DNA of 33,432 nt from Oceanospirillaceae bacterium. GTDB lineage: Bacteria > Pseudomonadota > Gammaproteobacteria > Pseudomonadales > Balneatricaceae. Positions 1 to 9,546 of this stretch are shown here, one piece after another; the stretch's first letter is position 1; each line of letters opens with the position of its first letter. The notes under the pieces are model-generated. The model saw nothing but the letters and a program-made list of their open reading frames with translations, ran no database searches and was not told where the DNA came from. A program made the position numbers and the translations under genes. Location: NCBI GenBank assembly GCA_024640955.1, contig JAHEDZ010000028.1:1-33432 (forward strand). The letters run 5' to 3'.

Positions 1-671
1 CCTCGCTTCTGGAACTTCGTCACCGGACGGAAATCAGGCTGGGGGGAGAACTGACCGTCACCGGCCCGGTTTTTGTAACCCTCGGCGGCACTCATCACTT
101 CCATCATATGCTCTGAGTAGGGCTCCCAGTCGGTTGCCATATGGAAAACACCACCGATGCTGAGTTTGTTACGGATGGTCTGGGCGAACTCTGGTTGCAA
201 GATGCGGCGCTTATTGTGACGCTTTTTGTGCCAGGGGTCGGGGAAGAAGAGCTGAACGCCACCCAAAGAGCCATCAGGAATGCACTGTGCTAGCACTTCG
301 ATCGCGTCGTCACAGTAGACACGGATATTGGTAAGCCCCTCCTCTTTGGCACGGGCCAATAGGCGGCCAACACCTGGGGGGTGAACTTCGATACCGATAA
401 AGTTCTTCTCTGGGGCACGACGTGCCATCTCTATCAGAGAGTCGCCCATACCGAAGCCGATCTCTACTGTCACCGCGCCGTTATTACCGAACAGCTCGCC
501 AAAGTTGAGCATACCGCCATCAAGCTCCAAACCATATTCAGCCCAGTTCTCGTCATAAGCGCGCTGTTGACCTTCGGTCATGCGGCCCGCACGGACAACG
601 AAACTGCGAATGCGACGATGCGGCTTCTCAGTATCACAGGGCTGTTCTGGTGTCTGTTCGTTTTCACTCAT
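1..671 (-). CDS. trmB: tRNA (guanine-N7-)-methyltransferase TrmB, 3' end cut by window edge
   Basis: Makes m7G46 in the variable loop of tRNA, using S-adenosylmethionine. The frame starts at ATG 671-669 and stays open to the left edge for 223 codons, so roughly 15 C-terminal residues lie outside the window. Seen in the translation: a charged N-terminal tail, the SAM-binding motif EIGFGMG at about residues 70-76, a DD pair at 121-122, and the TrmB signature [15 protein letters not shown] at 142-155. The DUF423 gene begins its 3' end only 9 bases upstream of this start and shares the strand, so the two may be cotranscribed. The family assignment is secure; only the C-terminus is unseen. Confidence 0.95.
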   Translation of the reverse strand, partial: MSENEQTPEQPCDTEKPHRRIRSFVVRAGRMTEGQQRAYDENWAEYGLELDGGMLNFGELFGNNGAVTVEIGFGMGDSLIEMARRAPEKNFIGIEVHPPGVGRLLARAKEEGLTNIRVYCDDAIEVLAQCIPDGSLGGVQLFFPDPWHKKRHNKRRILQPEFAQTIRNKLSIGGVFHMATDWEPYSEHMMEVMSAAEGYKNRAGDGQFSPQPDFRPVTKFQKR

Positions 672-680
672 CGATCGTTC

Positions 681-1112
681 TCAACTCTTCAGCTGCAATG
701 CAGCGTAGGCCAGCGATAGCCAGCCGATAATCAGGGCGACGCCACCTATGGGTGTGATAGCGCCAAGCACAGGGAGATCCAACAGTACCAGTAGGTAGAG
801 GCTGCCGGAGAAAATTAGGGTGCCCAAGGTTAGGGCGTAAGCACAGGTGCGGAGCCAGCGGGTGATTTTGGGGTCGGGTGCTTCGCTCAGCGCCATATTT
901 GACTCGCTACGAGGTCGCGCAGTGAACTGCGCTCCTACAAGGGAAACTCCTAGCAGGGCTAGGGCGTGCCACATTTGATAGGTGACTGCCGTCTGATAGG
1001 TCTCCATACGCTCAGGTGTTAGTACGTCGCGGAGGCCGTGGGCACCAAAAGCTCCTAACATGACGCTAGTGGCGCCCAAAAGCGCTGCAATCAGGAGAAA
1101 TCTGTTAAACAC
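681..1112 (-). CDS. DUF423 (YgdD-like) inner-membrane protein with REP-derived insertion
   Basis: A small hydrophobic protein of the DUF423 family; its molecular function is unknown. The 143-residue translation starts at GTG 1112, preceded by GAGG at a 7-base spacing. Conserved family features are visible: the N-terminal LGAFGAHGL, the middle FSGSLYLL, and the C-terminal TPIGGVALIIGW. About four membrane segments are expected. Compared with E. coli YgdD (recalled, about 131 residues), a hydrophilic stretch of about 22 residues, from VGAQFTARP to ALSEAP, separates the second and third hydrophobic segments. The DNA encoding it (about 871-938) is a REP element read in frame. The gene may still be functional because the insert falls in a predicted loop. 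It lies just upstream of trmB on the same strand. Confidence 0.88.
   Translation of the reverse strand: MFNRFLLIAALLGATSVMLGAFGAHGLRDVLTPERMETYQTAVTYQMWHALALLGVSLVGAQFTARPRSESNMALSEAPDPKITRWLRTCAYALTLGTLIFSGSLYLLVLLDLPVLGAITPIGGVALIIGWLSLAYAALQLKS
871..938 (-). repeat. GTAG-type REP element inside the DUF423 coding sequence
   Basis: On the minus strand the element begins GTAGGAGCG at 938 and continues to CGCGACC. Its core hairpin is a perfect inverted repeat, GCGCAGT/ACTGCGC, at 917-923 and 926-932 with a two-base loop. A second small inverted repeat, CTCG/CGAG, follows at 903-913. The foot-hairpin-CGCGACC layout matches the copies at 8981, 25740-25838 and 31261-31297. The left boundary is approximate. 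Confidence 0.7.
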
Positions 1113-1188
1113 AAGGTGTCCTCAAAACTCGAAGTGGCAAGGATACACTAGCTCGCGTCGCTTATCTTCCCTCAGTGGAGCATCAGAA

Positions 1189-1887
1189 TTACTGTCTCTC
1201 CTGCATCGCTTGTGTAAGTAGATCACAAACTGCCGCGGTGGACTGGGGATTTTGACCTGTGATCAGCCGACCATCTCTAACGGAGTGAGATGTAAAGTTC
1301 CCACTATTCTCGAATAGACCTCCCAATCTACGAAGCTCCGTCTCTAACAGGAAAGGCTCAACCCCGATCAGTTCGATCTGTTCCGTCTCCGAATCCGTGA
1401 AACTGTTCACACGACGCCCTTGTACAAGCGGTGAGCCATCCTCGGCTTTTGCTTTCAGTAAGCTAGCAGGACCGTGACAGACGGCCCCTACAATCGCGCC
1501 AGCAGCCCAGGCCCGTGTTGCAATGCCACCAATCGTTTCGCTATCAAAGTCCCACATTGCACCATGACCGCCCGGGAAAAACACGCAATCATACTCACTA
1601 CCATCAACCACGGAAGCTTTCGTTGTAGTCGCAAGCTTCGCCATTGCCTCGGCATCATCCATAAATCGAGCGACCATAAGCGGGCGTTTATCAGGCTCCA
1701 CTAGGGTTTTTGGATCTGCGTGCGCCTCTCCACCAGCAACCGAGGCAAGAGTCACATCAACACCCGCATCTACCAATGCCCAATAGGGCGCTGCCATCTC
1801 ATCGTAATAGAACCCCGTTCCTCGCCCGGTATCTCCCAACTGACGATGAGACGTTAGAACCAACAAGGCCTTCAACTTTTTATTCAT
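1189..1887 (-). CDS. DJ-1/PfpI superfamily protein, Hsp31/class I amidotransferase-like
   Basis: A cytoplasmic DJ-1/PfpI-fold protein of 232 residues; relatives act as glyoxalase III, holding chaperones or deglycases, and the exact activity here is not determined. The nucleophile elbow is clear in GAVCHGPASLL, preceded by FFPGGHGAMWD, and the Hsp31-type acidic residue appears in YYDEMAAPYW near the N-terminus. A further ATG lies in frame at 1902, but ATG 1887 has GAGGT five bases upstream and gives the sequence MNKKLKALL, so I take 1887. The gene stands alone between DUF423 and the rpoH terminator. The family is certain; the reaction is inferred only loosely. Confidence 0.88.
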   Translation of the reverse strand: MNKKLKALLVLTSHRQLGDTGRGTGFYYDEMAAPYWALVDAGVDVTLASVAGGEAHADPKTLVEPDKRPLMVARFMDDAEAMAKLATTTKASVVDGSEYDCVFFPGGHGAMWDFDSETIGGIATRAWAAGAIVGAVCHGPASLLKAKAEDGSPLVQGRRVNSFTDSETEQIELIGVEPFLLETELRRLGGLFENSGNFTSHSVRDGRLITGQNPQSTAAVCDLLTQAMQERQ

Positions 1888-1970
1888 TTTTACCTCAGGC
1901 ATCAGAATGATTGTCTACTTCTGCTTAAACGTACTAACGCACACTTTAGATTGTGGAGACCGGAGCAATA

Positions 1971-1995
1971 AAAAGGCCGCTATAAGCGGCCTTTC
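1971..1995 (-). terminator. Rho-independent terminator of rpoH
   Basis: A perfect 10-bp stem, AAAGGCCGCT and its complement, at 1972-1981 and 1985-1994 with a three-base loop. On the minus strand the stem is followed by a T-run (TTTTTATTGC). It sits 20 bases beyond the rpoH stop codon. Confidence 0.88.
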
Positions 1996-2015
1996 TTCAA
2001 GAGTCAGTACTTCAA

Positions 2016-2873
2016 TTACACAATCATTATCGCGTTCTTGAGTTTCTTCATTGCGTTCTTTTCGATCTGGCGAATACGCTCGGCGGAGACTTCGTACTTA
2101 GCCGCCAACTCATGGAGGGTCGCCTTCTCTTCTACCAGCCAACGCTGAGCCAGAATATCGCGCGCACGCTCATCCAGCTCTGACATCGCCTCGGTTAGCT
2201 GCATGTTGTTGCTCTCTTCAACGTTCTGGTGCTCCACCATCAGCGCAGGATCGGCCGAGTGGTCTTCCAGAAACATTGACGGGGCCATTACGGCTGCATC
2301 GTCATCCGCATCTGAAGGTGCATCAAACGCCATATCAGTGGCAGCCATGCGGCCTTCCATTTGGCGCACAGTTGCAGCATCAACGCCTAGGTCCTCGGCA
2401 ATTGCGTTGACCTCATCGTTGTTCATCCAACCCAAACCCTTCTTCTGCGAACGAAGATTAAAGAACAGCTTACGCTGCGCCTTAGTGGTCGCCACCTTAA
2501 CGATACGCCAGTTTTTCAGAATGAACTCGTGCATCTCGGCCTTAATCCAATGCACAGCGAAAGAGACCAGACGCACACCCATGGTCGGGTTGAAGCGCTT
2601 AACCGCTTTCATTAGGCCAACATTACCCTCTTGGATAAGATCGCCCAGTGGCAGACCGTAGCCCTGGTAGCTACGTGCGATGTGCACAACGAAGCGCATG
2701 TGCGACATTACCAACTGACGTGCGGCCTCAAGATCGTTGTCAAAAAAGAGACGTTCTGCCAGCGTCTTCTCTTCCTCAGCGTTGAGGATAGGAATAGTGC
2801 TGACATTCGCCACATATGCATCGAGATCTCGACCCGGTGACAGATGTTCAACAACTTGCAAGCTAGTGCCCAT
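2016..2873 (-). CDS. rpoH: RNA polymerase heat-shock sigma factor RpoH (sigma-32)
   Basis: Directs RNA polymerase to heat-shock promoters. The 285-residue protein is full length and colinear with E. coli sigma-32. Region 2 contains [14 protein letters not shown] and [20 protein letters not shown]; the RpoH box [13 protein letters not shown], which distinguishes this factor from sigma-70 and RpoS, follows; region 4 ends with the helix-turn-helix around [19 protein letters not shown]. It lies downstream of ftsX on the same strand, as in Pseudomonas and E. coli, but a 205-base gap carries its own promoter signals. The leader has a 6-bp hairpin, ACTCAG/CTGAGT, at 2909-2926. GAGG lies 13 bases before the ATG, which is unusually far and may allow translational control. 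Confidence 0.97.
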   Translation of the reverse strand: MGTSLQVVEHLSPGRDLDAYVANVSTIPILNAEEEKTLAERLFFDNDLEAARQLVMSHMRFVVHIARSYQGYGLPLGDLIQEGNVGLMKAVKRFNPTMGVRLVSFAVHWIKAEMHEFILKNWRIVKVATTKAQRKLFFNLRSQKKGLGWMNNDEVNAIAEDLGVDAATVRQMEGRMAATDMAFDAPSDADDDAAVMAPSMFLEDHSADPALMVEHQNVEESNNMQLTEAMSELDERARDILAQRWLVEEKATLHELAAKYEVSAERIRQIEKNAMKKLKNAIMIV

Positions 2874-2942
2874 GATTCGATTTCAACCTCTATATAAATC
2901 AATAACCTACTCAGGCTTAACTGAGTTTGTCCTGTACATTAA

Positions 2943-2970
2943 TTGGACATCTTCCGGCGGCAAAAGTTCC
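2943..2970 (-). promoter_or_regulatory. Candidate sigma-E (RpoE) promoter for rpoH
   Basis: The minus strand reads GGAACTT at 2970-2964, a 16-base spacer, then TCCAA at 2947-2943. This matches the sigma-E pattern GGAACTT-N16-TCNAA closely. Transcription would start near 2936, leaving a leader of about 63 bases before rpoH. In E. coli one rpoH promoter is sigma-E dependent, so the position makes sense. Confidence 0.6.
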
Positions 2971-3078
2971 ATAAGAACTTACTAATATTAGCCGGCCGGA
3001 CTGAAAAATGTACCAGACCCTGCGATAAACGCAAGTTTTGCCGACCCGGATCATATCTTGAGGTTCTTTTGAGCAGCT

Positions 3079-4068
3079 CTACTGCGGCTCAAACTGTGTC
3101 AGTTGGCGTGAAACCGCAAGGTAAGCACCACCCCAACCGAGTACTGATCCTAGCGCCAAAACACTGACCACTCCCTGAAAGCCCAAGCCCTGCAACTCAA
3201 AGGCCCCTAAGTAGAGTTCTGTCATCTCGCGCAGCGGTGACTCCACCAAAATCAACGCCAGATAAATGAGTACGATAGACAAGAGCGCGCCAAAGAGCCC
3301 GTACCAGAGCCCGGCATAGAGAAAGGGTCGGCGCACCCAGCGAGAAGTCGCTCCCATAAGCAGACTCACTTCGATCTCTTCCAGACGATTACCAATCATT
3401 GTGCGGATAGTATTAGCCACAACCAACAGTACTGTCAGCGCCAGTAAAAGAGAAAGAATAACGCTGATACGCTCAAAGCTATTCAATATTGCCGCCAGAC
3501 GAACCAGCCACTCGATATCTAGCTCGACCGTATCGACCTCCTCAATAGCGAACAGCGACTGCTGCATCGTCTGCAGCGATGCGGGGTCCTCATCCCGAGG
3601 TACTAGCAGAATTACGGCCGGTAGCGGATTGGTCTCGAACAGTTCAAGCAAACCTCCCAACTCAGAACGCTCACGAAAATCTGCCGCACCCGTATCGGGG
3701 CTAATCAACTCAACCGACAACAGGTCATCGCGCAGCAACATCTCGCGGCTTATCTGATCCACTCGCTTAGCGTCAGTCGCGGGTTTTAGGTACACAGCGA
3801 GCTGCGGTTTTAACTCAGTGGTCGGTGTAAGCTGCTCAAAATTTATAAGTAGTGTTAACAGAAAACCGGGAACCGCCAACGCGACTGCTAGCATCGATAG
3901 CGTCATCAGTGCTGAGGCTGGCATCTGGAGCAGACGCGTCAGTGCGTCGCGCGCTTCATAGCGATGACGCGCCATCCAGCGTTTTAACCGATCAGCACGA
4001 GTGATGCGATGACCGCTCGCACCGCGGTTCGGCTGCTTGCGGCTGGGGCTTTTCTGCGCGTTAGACAT
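3079..4068 (-). CDS. ftsX: Cell-division ABC transporter permease-like protein FtsX
   Basis: Partner of FtsE at the divisome; transmits ATP-driven conformational change across the inner membrane to periplasmic amidase activators of the EnvC type. The 329-residue protein has a basic cytoplasmic N-terminal extension of about 45 residues, a first membrane helix around 55-77, a periplasmic domain (about 80-215), and three C-terminal membrane helices in the FtsX-permease domain. The family motif region around NTIRTMIGNRLEEIEVSLLMGAT is clear. Its ATG overlaps the end of ftsE by 8 bases, indicating translational coupling. An envC gene that would supply the partner lies at 27.1-28.2 kb in this same window. 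Confidence 0.96.
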   Translation of the reverse strand: MSNAQKSPSRKQPNRGASGHRITRADRLKRWMARHRYEARDALTRLLQMPASALMTLSMLAVALAVPGFLLTLLINFEQLTPTTELKPQLAVYLKPATDAKRVDQISREMLLRDDLLSVELISPDTGAADFRERSELGGLLELFETNPLPAVILLVPRDEDPASLQTMQQSLFAIEEVDTVELDIEWLVRLAAILNSFERISVILSLLLALTVLLVVANTIRTMIGNRLEEIEVSLLMGATSRWVRRPFLYAGLWYGLFGALLSIVLIYLALILVESPLREMTELYLGAFELQGLGFQGVVSVLALGSVLGWGGAYLAVSRQLTQFEPQ

Positions 4069-4723
4069 GACGCATCCGCCCCTTATCGAGAATCAGCACC
4101 CGGTGCTTCATGCGTTTGATCAGCGCAACATCGTGCGTGGCAATTAATACAGTGGTACCGATACGATTGAACTGTTCGAACAGCTGCATAATGTCTAGCG
4201 AAAGACGTGGATCTAGGTTACCCGTGGGCTCATCGGCGATCAGCAGACGCGGTTTATGCACAATGGCGCGGGCAATACCGATACGCTGCTGCTCACCACC
4301 AGAGAGCGCCAGCGGATTAGCACTCTCCGCACTGAGCAGACCAACCCGATCCAGCGCAGCACGCACGCGCCGGCCGATATCATCATCAGAATAACCCGCA
4401 ATTTGCAGCGGCAAGGCGATGTTTTGGAAGACCGTGCGATCGCTCAGAAGACGGTGGTTCTGGTACACCACACCCAGCGATTGGCGGTAACCTGGAATAC
4501 GTCGACGGTCCATCGTGGCCAGATTTTGATCACCTACCCAAACTTCGCCGCGACTCGGCCGCTCGACCAGCGTAAGCAGCTTCAGCAGCGTACTTTTGCC
4601 GGCCCCAGAGTGACCCGTTAGGAATGCCATCTCGCCCGAGTCTAGTTCGAAATCGACCGTGCGCAGCGCATCATGCCCATTAGGGTAGCGCTTACTGACC
4701 TGGCTAAAACGGATGGCAGACAT
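4061..4723 (-). CDS. ftsE: Cell-division ATP-binding protein FtsE
   Basis: ABC ATPase that drives FtsX. All nucleotide-binding motifs are present in the 220-residue protein: Walker A GHSGAGKST at 37-45, a Q-loop in VVYQNH near 88, the signature LSGGEQQ at 140-146, Walker B LLIADEPTGNLD at 160-171, and the H-loop in IATHD. The length equals the family norm. It begins 8 bases after the ftsY stop and overlaps ftsX, forming the conserved ftsY-ftsE-ftsX operon. Confidence 0.97.
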   Translation of the reverse strand: MSAIRFSQVSKRYPNGHDALRTVDFELDSGEMAFLTGHSGAGKSTLLKLLTLVERPSRGEVWVGDQNLATMDRRRIPGYRQSLGVVYQNHRLLSDRTVFQNIALPLQIAGYSDDDIGRRVRAALDRVGLLSAESANPLALSGGEQQRIGIARAIVHKPRLLIADEPTGNLDPRLSLDIMQLFEQFNRIGTTVLIATHDVALIKRMKHRVLILDKGRMRHV

Positions 4724-4731
4724 CTGAGCGC

Positions 4732-6138
<1,407 letters not shown>

Positions 6139-6263
6139 GATCTACAATTCCAGAGAAGGCCCAGCGCTAGCCGGATACAGTTTGTTTAAAGCTTTCAGAA
6201 AGTTGCGCGATATCTTAGCATAGAGCCCAACTATAAGAACCCGCCCAACATAGAGGTTTGCGC

Positions 6264-7391
6264 GTGATATTCAGTAGCGATAAGCCACTATTCAATCGAA
6301 AGTATCTTCTGGCACTCGTCTGGCTGCTGCCCGTCGCTGTCCTTTTACTGAGTCGTCTTGCGCCCTCCTCTGATGAGGTCGGCAAAGCGATTGCACCGGA
6401 TCAACTCTGGGTGGAGAGCGAAAAGCCACAACTCACTATCTACTTTTCGCAAGGTACTGGGCTAACAACCAGGGACGCCGCACGTCAGGCGCTGCTGCTT
6501 GAGGGACTCAAGTTGCGCTTCGATGACCCTCAGATCAACGAGCTGCTGTATGCTCAGGGTTGGCGAGTCAAACCGCAAAGCTCTAGCCTCTACACTGCGC
6601 TATCGATCTCTGCTGCCGAATCTATTGACTCTGAATCGCTAGCCAACCTGCTAAATCTGTTGAAGCAGCCCCCCCCGATCGATTGGACGCCTATTATCGA
6701 GCGAATTTCGGCCGAGGCGTATCTTGCAGGACAGAATGGCCGACAACGTGCGTTAGACGGTCTGCTAAGCAGCAGTGAGTTGCAGCTGACAGCTCGCACC
6801 TATGTCGAGCTGATTGATCAACCGATTTATCTGCTCTTTCAGACTCCTTCTGAGCCTCTGGCGCAAGCGCTCGAGAGCCATACTGCACTCAGTAGTCTGC
6901 AGCCTGGTAAGGCGTCTATCTCTGTGCGCAGCCAGGAGGCGAGTACTATTTCGCTTTGGCAGACGCCGGCACCCGCAGATAGCGCAAGCTATTTAGCTCA
7001 GCAGGCGCTAGGTGTGCTGATCAGCCAATCTTTAGCGCAACTCCCCAGCACAGCGATTCAGCAACAGCTTGCCCCCCAAGGTTCACTTCTGTTGATCGAG
7101 ACAACGGCTGAACAAAAGGCCCTCGCGGCGGTACTTAATCAAATTGAGGCCGAGGGCGATTTAGTTGACTCGGCGATAGATAAACTAGAGCAGCGCTGGG
7201 CTCGAACGATTGAACAAAAAACGACCTCCTGGAGTGAGGCAATCCTGCTCTACAATCTAGAGCCTGAATCTCTGGCTACGGCATTTAAGCGTTTGAGGTC
7301 CGACTCACAGGCTCTACTGCAGCCCCTGCTAGAGCACCTGAAGCAGGGTGCGGATCGCCGCGCTCGTCTATTTAATGCGCAGCAGGGCTGA
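6264..7391 (+). CDS. Membrane-anchored M16-peptidase-like protein without catalytic motif
   Basis: Predicted protein of 375 residues with one hydrophobic signal-anchor near residues 15-32 and the rest probably periplasmic. In Pseudomonas the space between ftsY and rsmD carries two M16 (insulinase-type) peptidase genes. This single gene occupies that place, and segments such as TRDAARQALLLEGL and LNLLKQPPPIDW look like a weak M16 half. I see no HXXEH zinc motif anywhere, so it should not be a peptidase. GTG 6264 is preferred because AGAGG lies 7 bases before it; TTG 6258 is in frame but abuts that sequence. It ends 2 bases before rsmD. The M16 link rests mostly on synteny and is not certain. 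Confidence 0.6.
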   Translation: MIFSSDKPLFNRKYLLALVWLLPVAVLLLSRLAPSSDEVGKAIAPDQLWVESEKPQLTIYFSQGTGLTTRDAARQALLLEGLKLRFDDPQINELLYAQGWRVKPQSSSLYTALSISAAESIDSESLANLLNLLKQPPPIDWTPIIERISAEAYLAGQNGRQRALDGLLSSSELQLTARTYVELIDQPIYLLFQTPSEPLAQALESHTALSSLQPGKASISVRSQEASTISLWQTPAPADSASYLAQQALGVLISQSLAQLPSTAIQQQLAPQGSLLLIETTAEQKALAAVLNQIEAEGDLVDSAIDKLEQRWARTIEQKTTSWSEAILLYNLEPESLATAFKRLRSDSQALLQPLLEHLKQGADRRARLFNAQQG

Positions 7392-7393
7392 AC

Positions 7394-8005
7394 ATGAGCC
7401 GTCGAAATCAACGTAAATCCACACCCAAAGCCGCAGGCCCAGAATCCGAGCTGCGCATCATCGGCGGGGAGTGGCGCAGCCGTAAGCTGAGTTTCCCTGA
7501 ATCAGAGGGGCTGCGGCCAACTCCCGATCGCGTCCGCGAAACACTGTTCAACTGGCTACAGGCGGTCACTCCTACTGCACGTTGCCTCGACCTATTCAGC
7601 GGCAGCGGTGCGCTGAGCTTCGAGGCGCTCTCACGTGGCGCTGAACAAGCGACGCTGATAGACGCCTCACCGCTGGTTGTTCGTTCATTAAAGTACAACC
7701 TGCAGGCACTCAAAGCCCAGAATGCCGAAGTTCATGAAGCCGATGCTTTGCGCTGGCTTGAGATGCAACCGACCGATCTATCACAGCGCTTTGACCTGGT
7801 GTTCCTCGACCCACCCTTTCGCAAAGGGCTACTCAAACCGATCGCAGAGCTGCTTGAGAGTCGAAACCTTCTCGCCGATGACGCCTATATCTACATTGAG
7901 ACAGAGCGAGAACTCGGCACGCCCGAGGTTCCCGCAAACTGGCGCCTGCATCGTCAGAAAGAGGCGGGACAAGTGAGCTATCGACTCTACAATCGAGAAC
8001 TGTAA
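7394..8005 (+). CDS. rsmD: 16S rRNA (guanine(966)-N(2))-methyltransferase RsmD
   Basis: Methylates G966 of 16S rRNA using SAM. The 203-residue protein has the family N-terminus IIGGEWRSRKLSFPE, the substrate motif RPTPDRVRETLFNWL, the SAM-binding LDLFSGSGALSFEALSRGA, and the catalytic VFLDPPF. The length is typical. It follows the M16-like gene with a 2-base gap and is followed, as in many gammaproteobacteria, by coaD, though a 140-base AT-rich gap with its own promoter candidate separates them. Confidence 0.96.
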   Translation: MSRRNQRKSTPKAAGPESELRIIGGEWRSRKLSFPESEGLRPTPDRVRETLFNWLQAVTPTARCLDLFSGSGALSFEALSRGAEQATLIDASPLVVRSLKYNLQALKAQNAEVHEADALRWLEMQPTDLSQRFDLVFLDPPFRKGLLKPIAELLESRNLLADDAYIYIETERELGTPEVPANWRLHRQKEAGQVSYRLYNREL

Positions 8006-8082
8006 GCCTAGTGACATATTCATTATAAATATAAGTAAATCGTTTTTTATAACTTCTTATCTTTATCGCTATGTTCTAATAT

Positions 8083-8111
8083 TTGTCGCGTTGGCGGAAC
8101 TTCGTTAAGAT
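8083..8111 (+). promoter_or_regulatory. Candidate sigma-70 promoter for coaD-fdx
   Basis: TTGTCG at 8083-8088 and TAAGAT at 8106-8111 with a 17-base spacer, each matching four of six consensus bases. An AT-rich stretch lies immediately upstream (about 8010-8082). Transcription would begin near 8118, 28 bases before coaD. Confidence 0.35.
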
Positions 8112-8130
8112 GCGCGGCAAACAGGTCTAG

Positions 8131-8913
<783 letters not shown>

Positions 8914-8928
8914 TTGCGCAATTGGCGC

Positions 8929-8960
8929 AAAAAAGGGAAGCTTGTAAGCTTCCCTTTTTT
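8929..8960 (+). terminator. Bidirectional Rho-independent terminator after fdx
   Basis: A perfect 15-bp inverted repeat (8929-8943 and 8946-8960, two-base loop) centred on GGGAAGCTT, with an A-run before and a T-run after. It stops fdx transcription and, by its symmetry, could also stop the DUF501/recG transcript arriving from the right. Confidence 0.93.
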
Positions 8961-8980
8961 GTTTATTTGGTAGGAGGTAT

Positions 8981-9034
8981 GTAGGAGCGAGCGCAGCACG
9001 CGACCCAGTCGCCACCCTTTTAGGGGGCTCCTAC
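8981..9034. repeat. REPIN-like inverted pair of GTAG-type REP ends
   Basis: The left end is GTAGGAGCG at 8981-8989, followed by CGCGACC at 8999-9005. The right end is the inverted GCTCCTAC at 9027-9034. An additional GTAGGAGG lies at 8970-8977. The right end abuts the DUF501 gene: its stop TAG (9036-9034) shares a base with the GTAG foot, and the foot itself supplies a second in-frame TAG. Confidence 0.72.
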
Positions 9035-9543
9035 TAGATCTGCGGTTTCAGCTCATTTAATTTGAACTCTGCATCTAGACGTAGGCCCACTAGATTGTCA
9101 CCGGCAAGATGATGCGCATACTGCATATGCAAGCAACGCACCTTATCCCAACTACTGATCCCGCCGATTCCCACCTTGTTAAACATATCAGTGTAACCCA
9201 GAGACTCTAAACGGGCACGATCCGAGGGGTCCATCAGCTCCCAACGACGATCGACGTAGCCCTGCTGCTGTTGATGAAAAGCGGCGCGCAGCTGCGCGTC
9301 ATCGGCCAGCTCCTCTTCAAAGCGCTTGATCCAACCGGTCATTTCGATGCGACCGATCTCCCGGCTGAGATCGCGGCTAGAGAGCCAGTAGAGTGTTGGA
9401 AAAGGCTTGTCATTCACCAGCGAGCGCATCCGCAGTACCAGCGGAACACCTTCGGGGTTGGCGACCGCCACGGCGGCGATGCCACGTGGCTCACGTCCGA
9501 TCTGCTCTTTAACTATGGCTAACTGTTGTATCGTTGGTTGCAT
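9034..9543 (-). CDS. DUF501 family protein
   Basis: A conserved family of unknown function. The 169-residue protein carries the DUF501 hallmarks: PRGIAAVAVANPEGVPLVLRM, the PFPTLYWLSSRDLSREIGRIE segment, and the C-terminal GIGGISSWDKVRCLHMQYAHHLAG. The conserved Cys and His residues near the C-terminus could bind a metal, but this is not established. It starts 3 bases after the recG stop codon, so it is the last gene of an oxyR-recG-DUF501 run. It ends in tandem TAG TAG at a REP element. Confidence 0.85.
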   Translation of the reverse strand: MQPTIQQLAIVKEQIGREPRGIAAVAVANPEGVPLVLRMRSLVNDKPFPTLYWLSSRDLSREIGRIEMTGWIKRFEEELADDAQLRAAFHQQQQGYVDRRWELMDPSDRARLESLGYTDMFNKVGIGGISSWDKVRCLHMQYAHHLAGDNLVGLRLDAEFKLNELKPQI

Positions 9544-9546
9544 CTA

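Noticed and set aside
381-719. A 112-codon plus-strand frame
   Set aside because: It is antisense to trmB, whose minus-strand translation carries clear family motifs.
8093-8115. GGAACTT at 8096-8102 as a sigma-E promoter for coaD
   Set aside because: No acceptable -10 element occurs at the required 15-17 base spacing.
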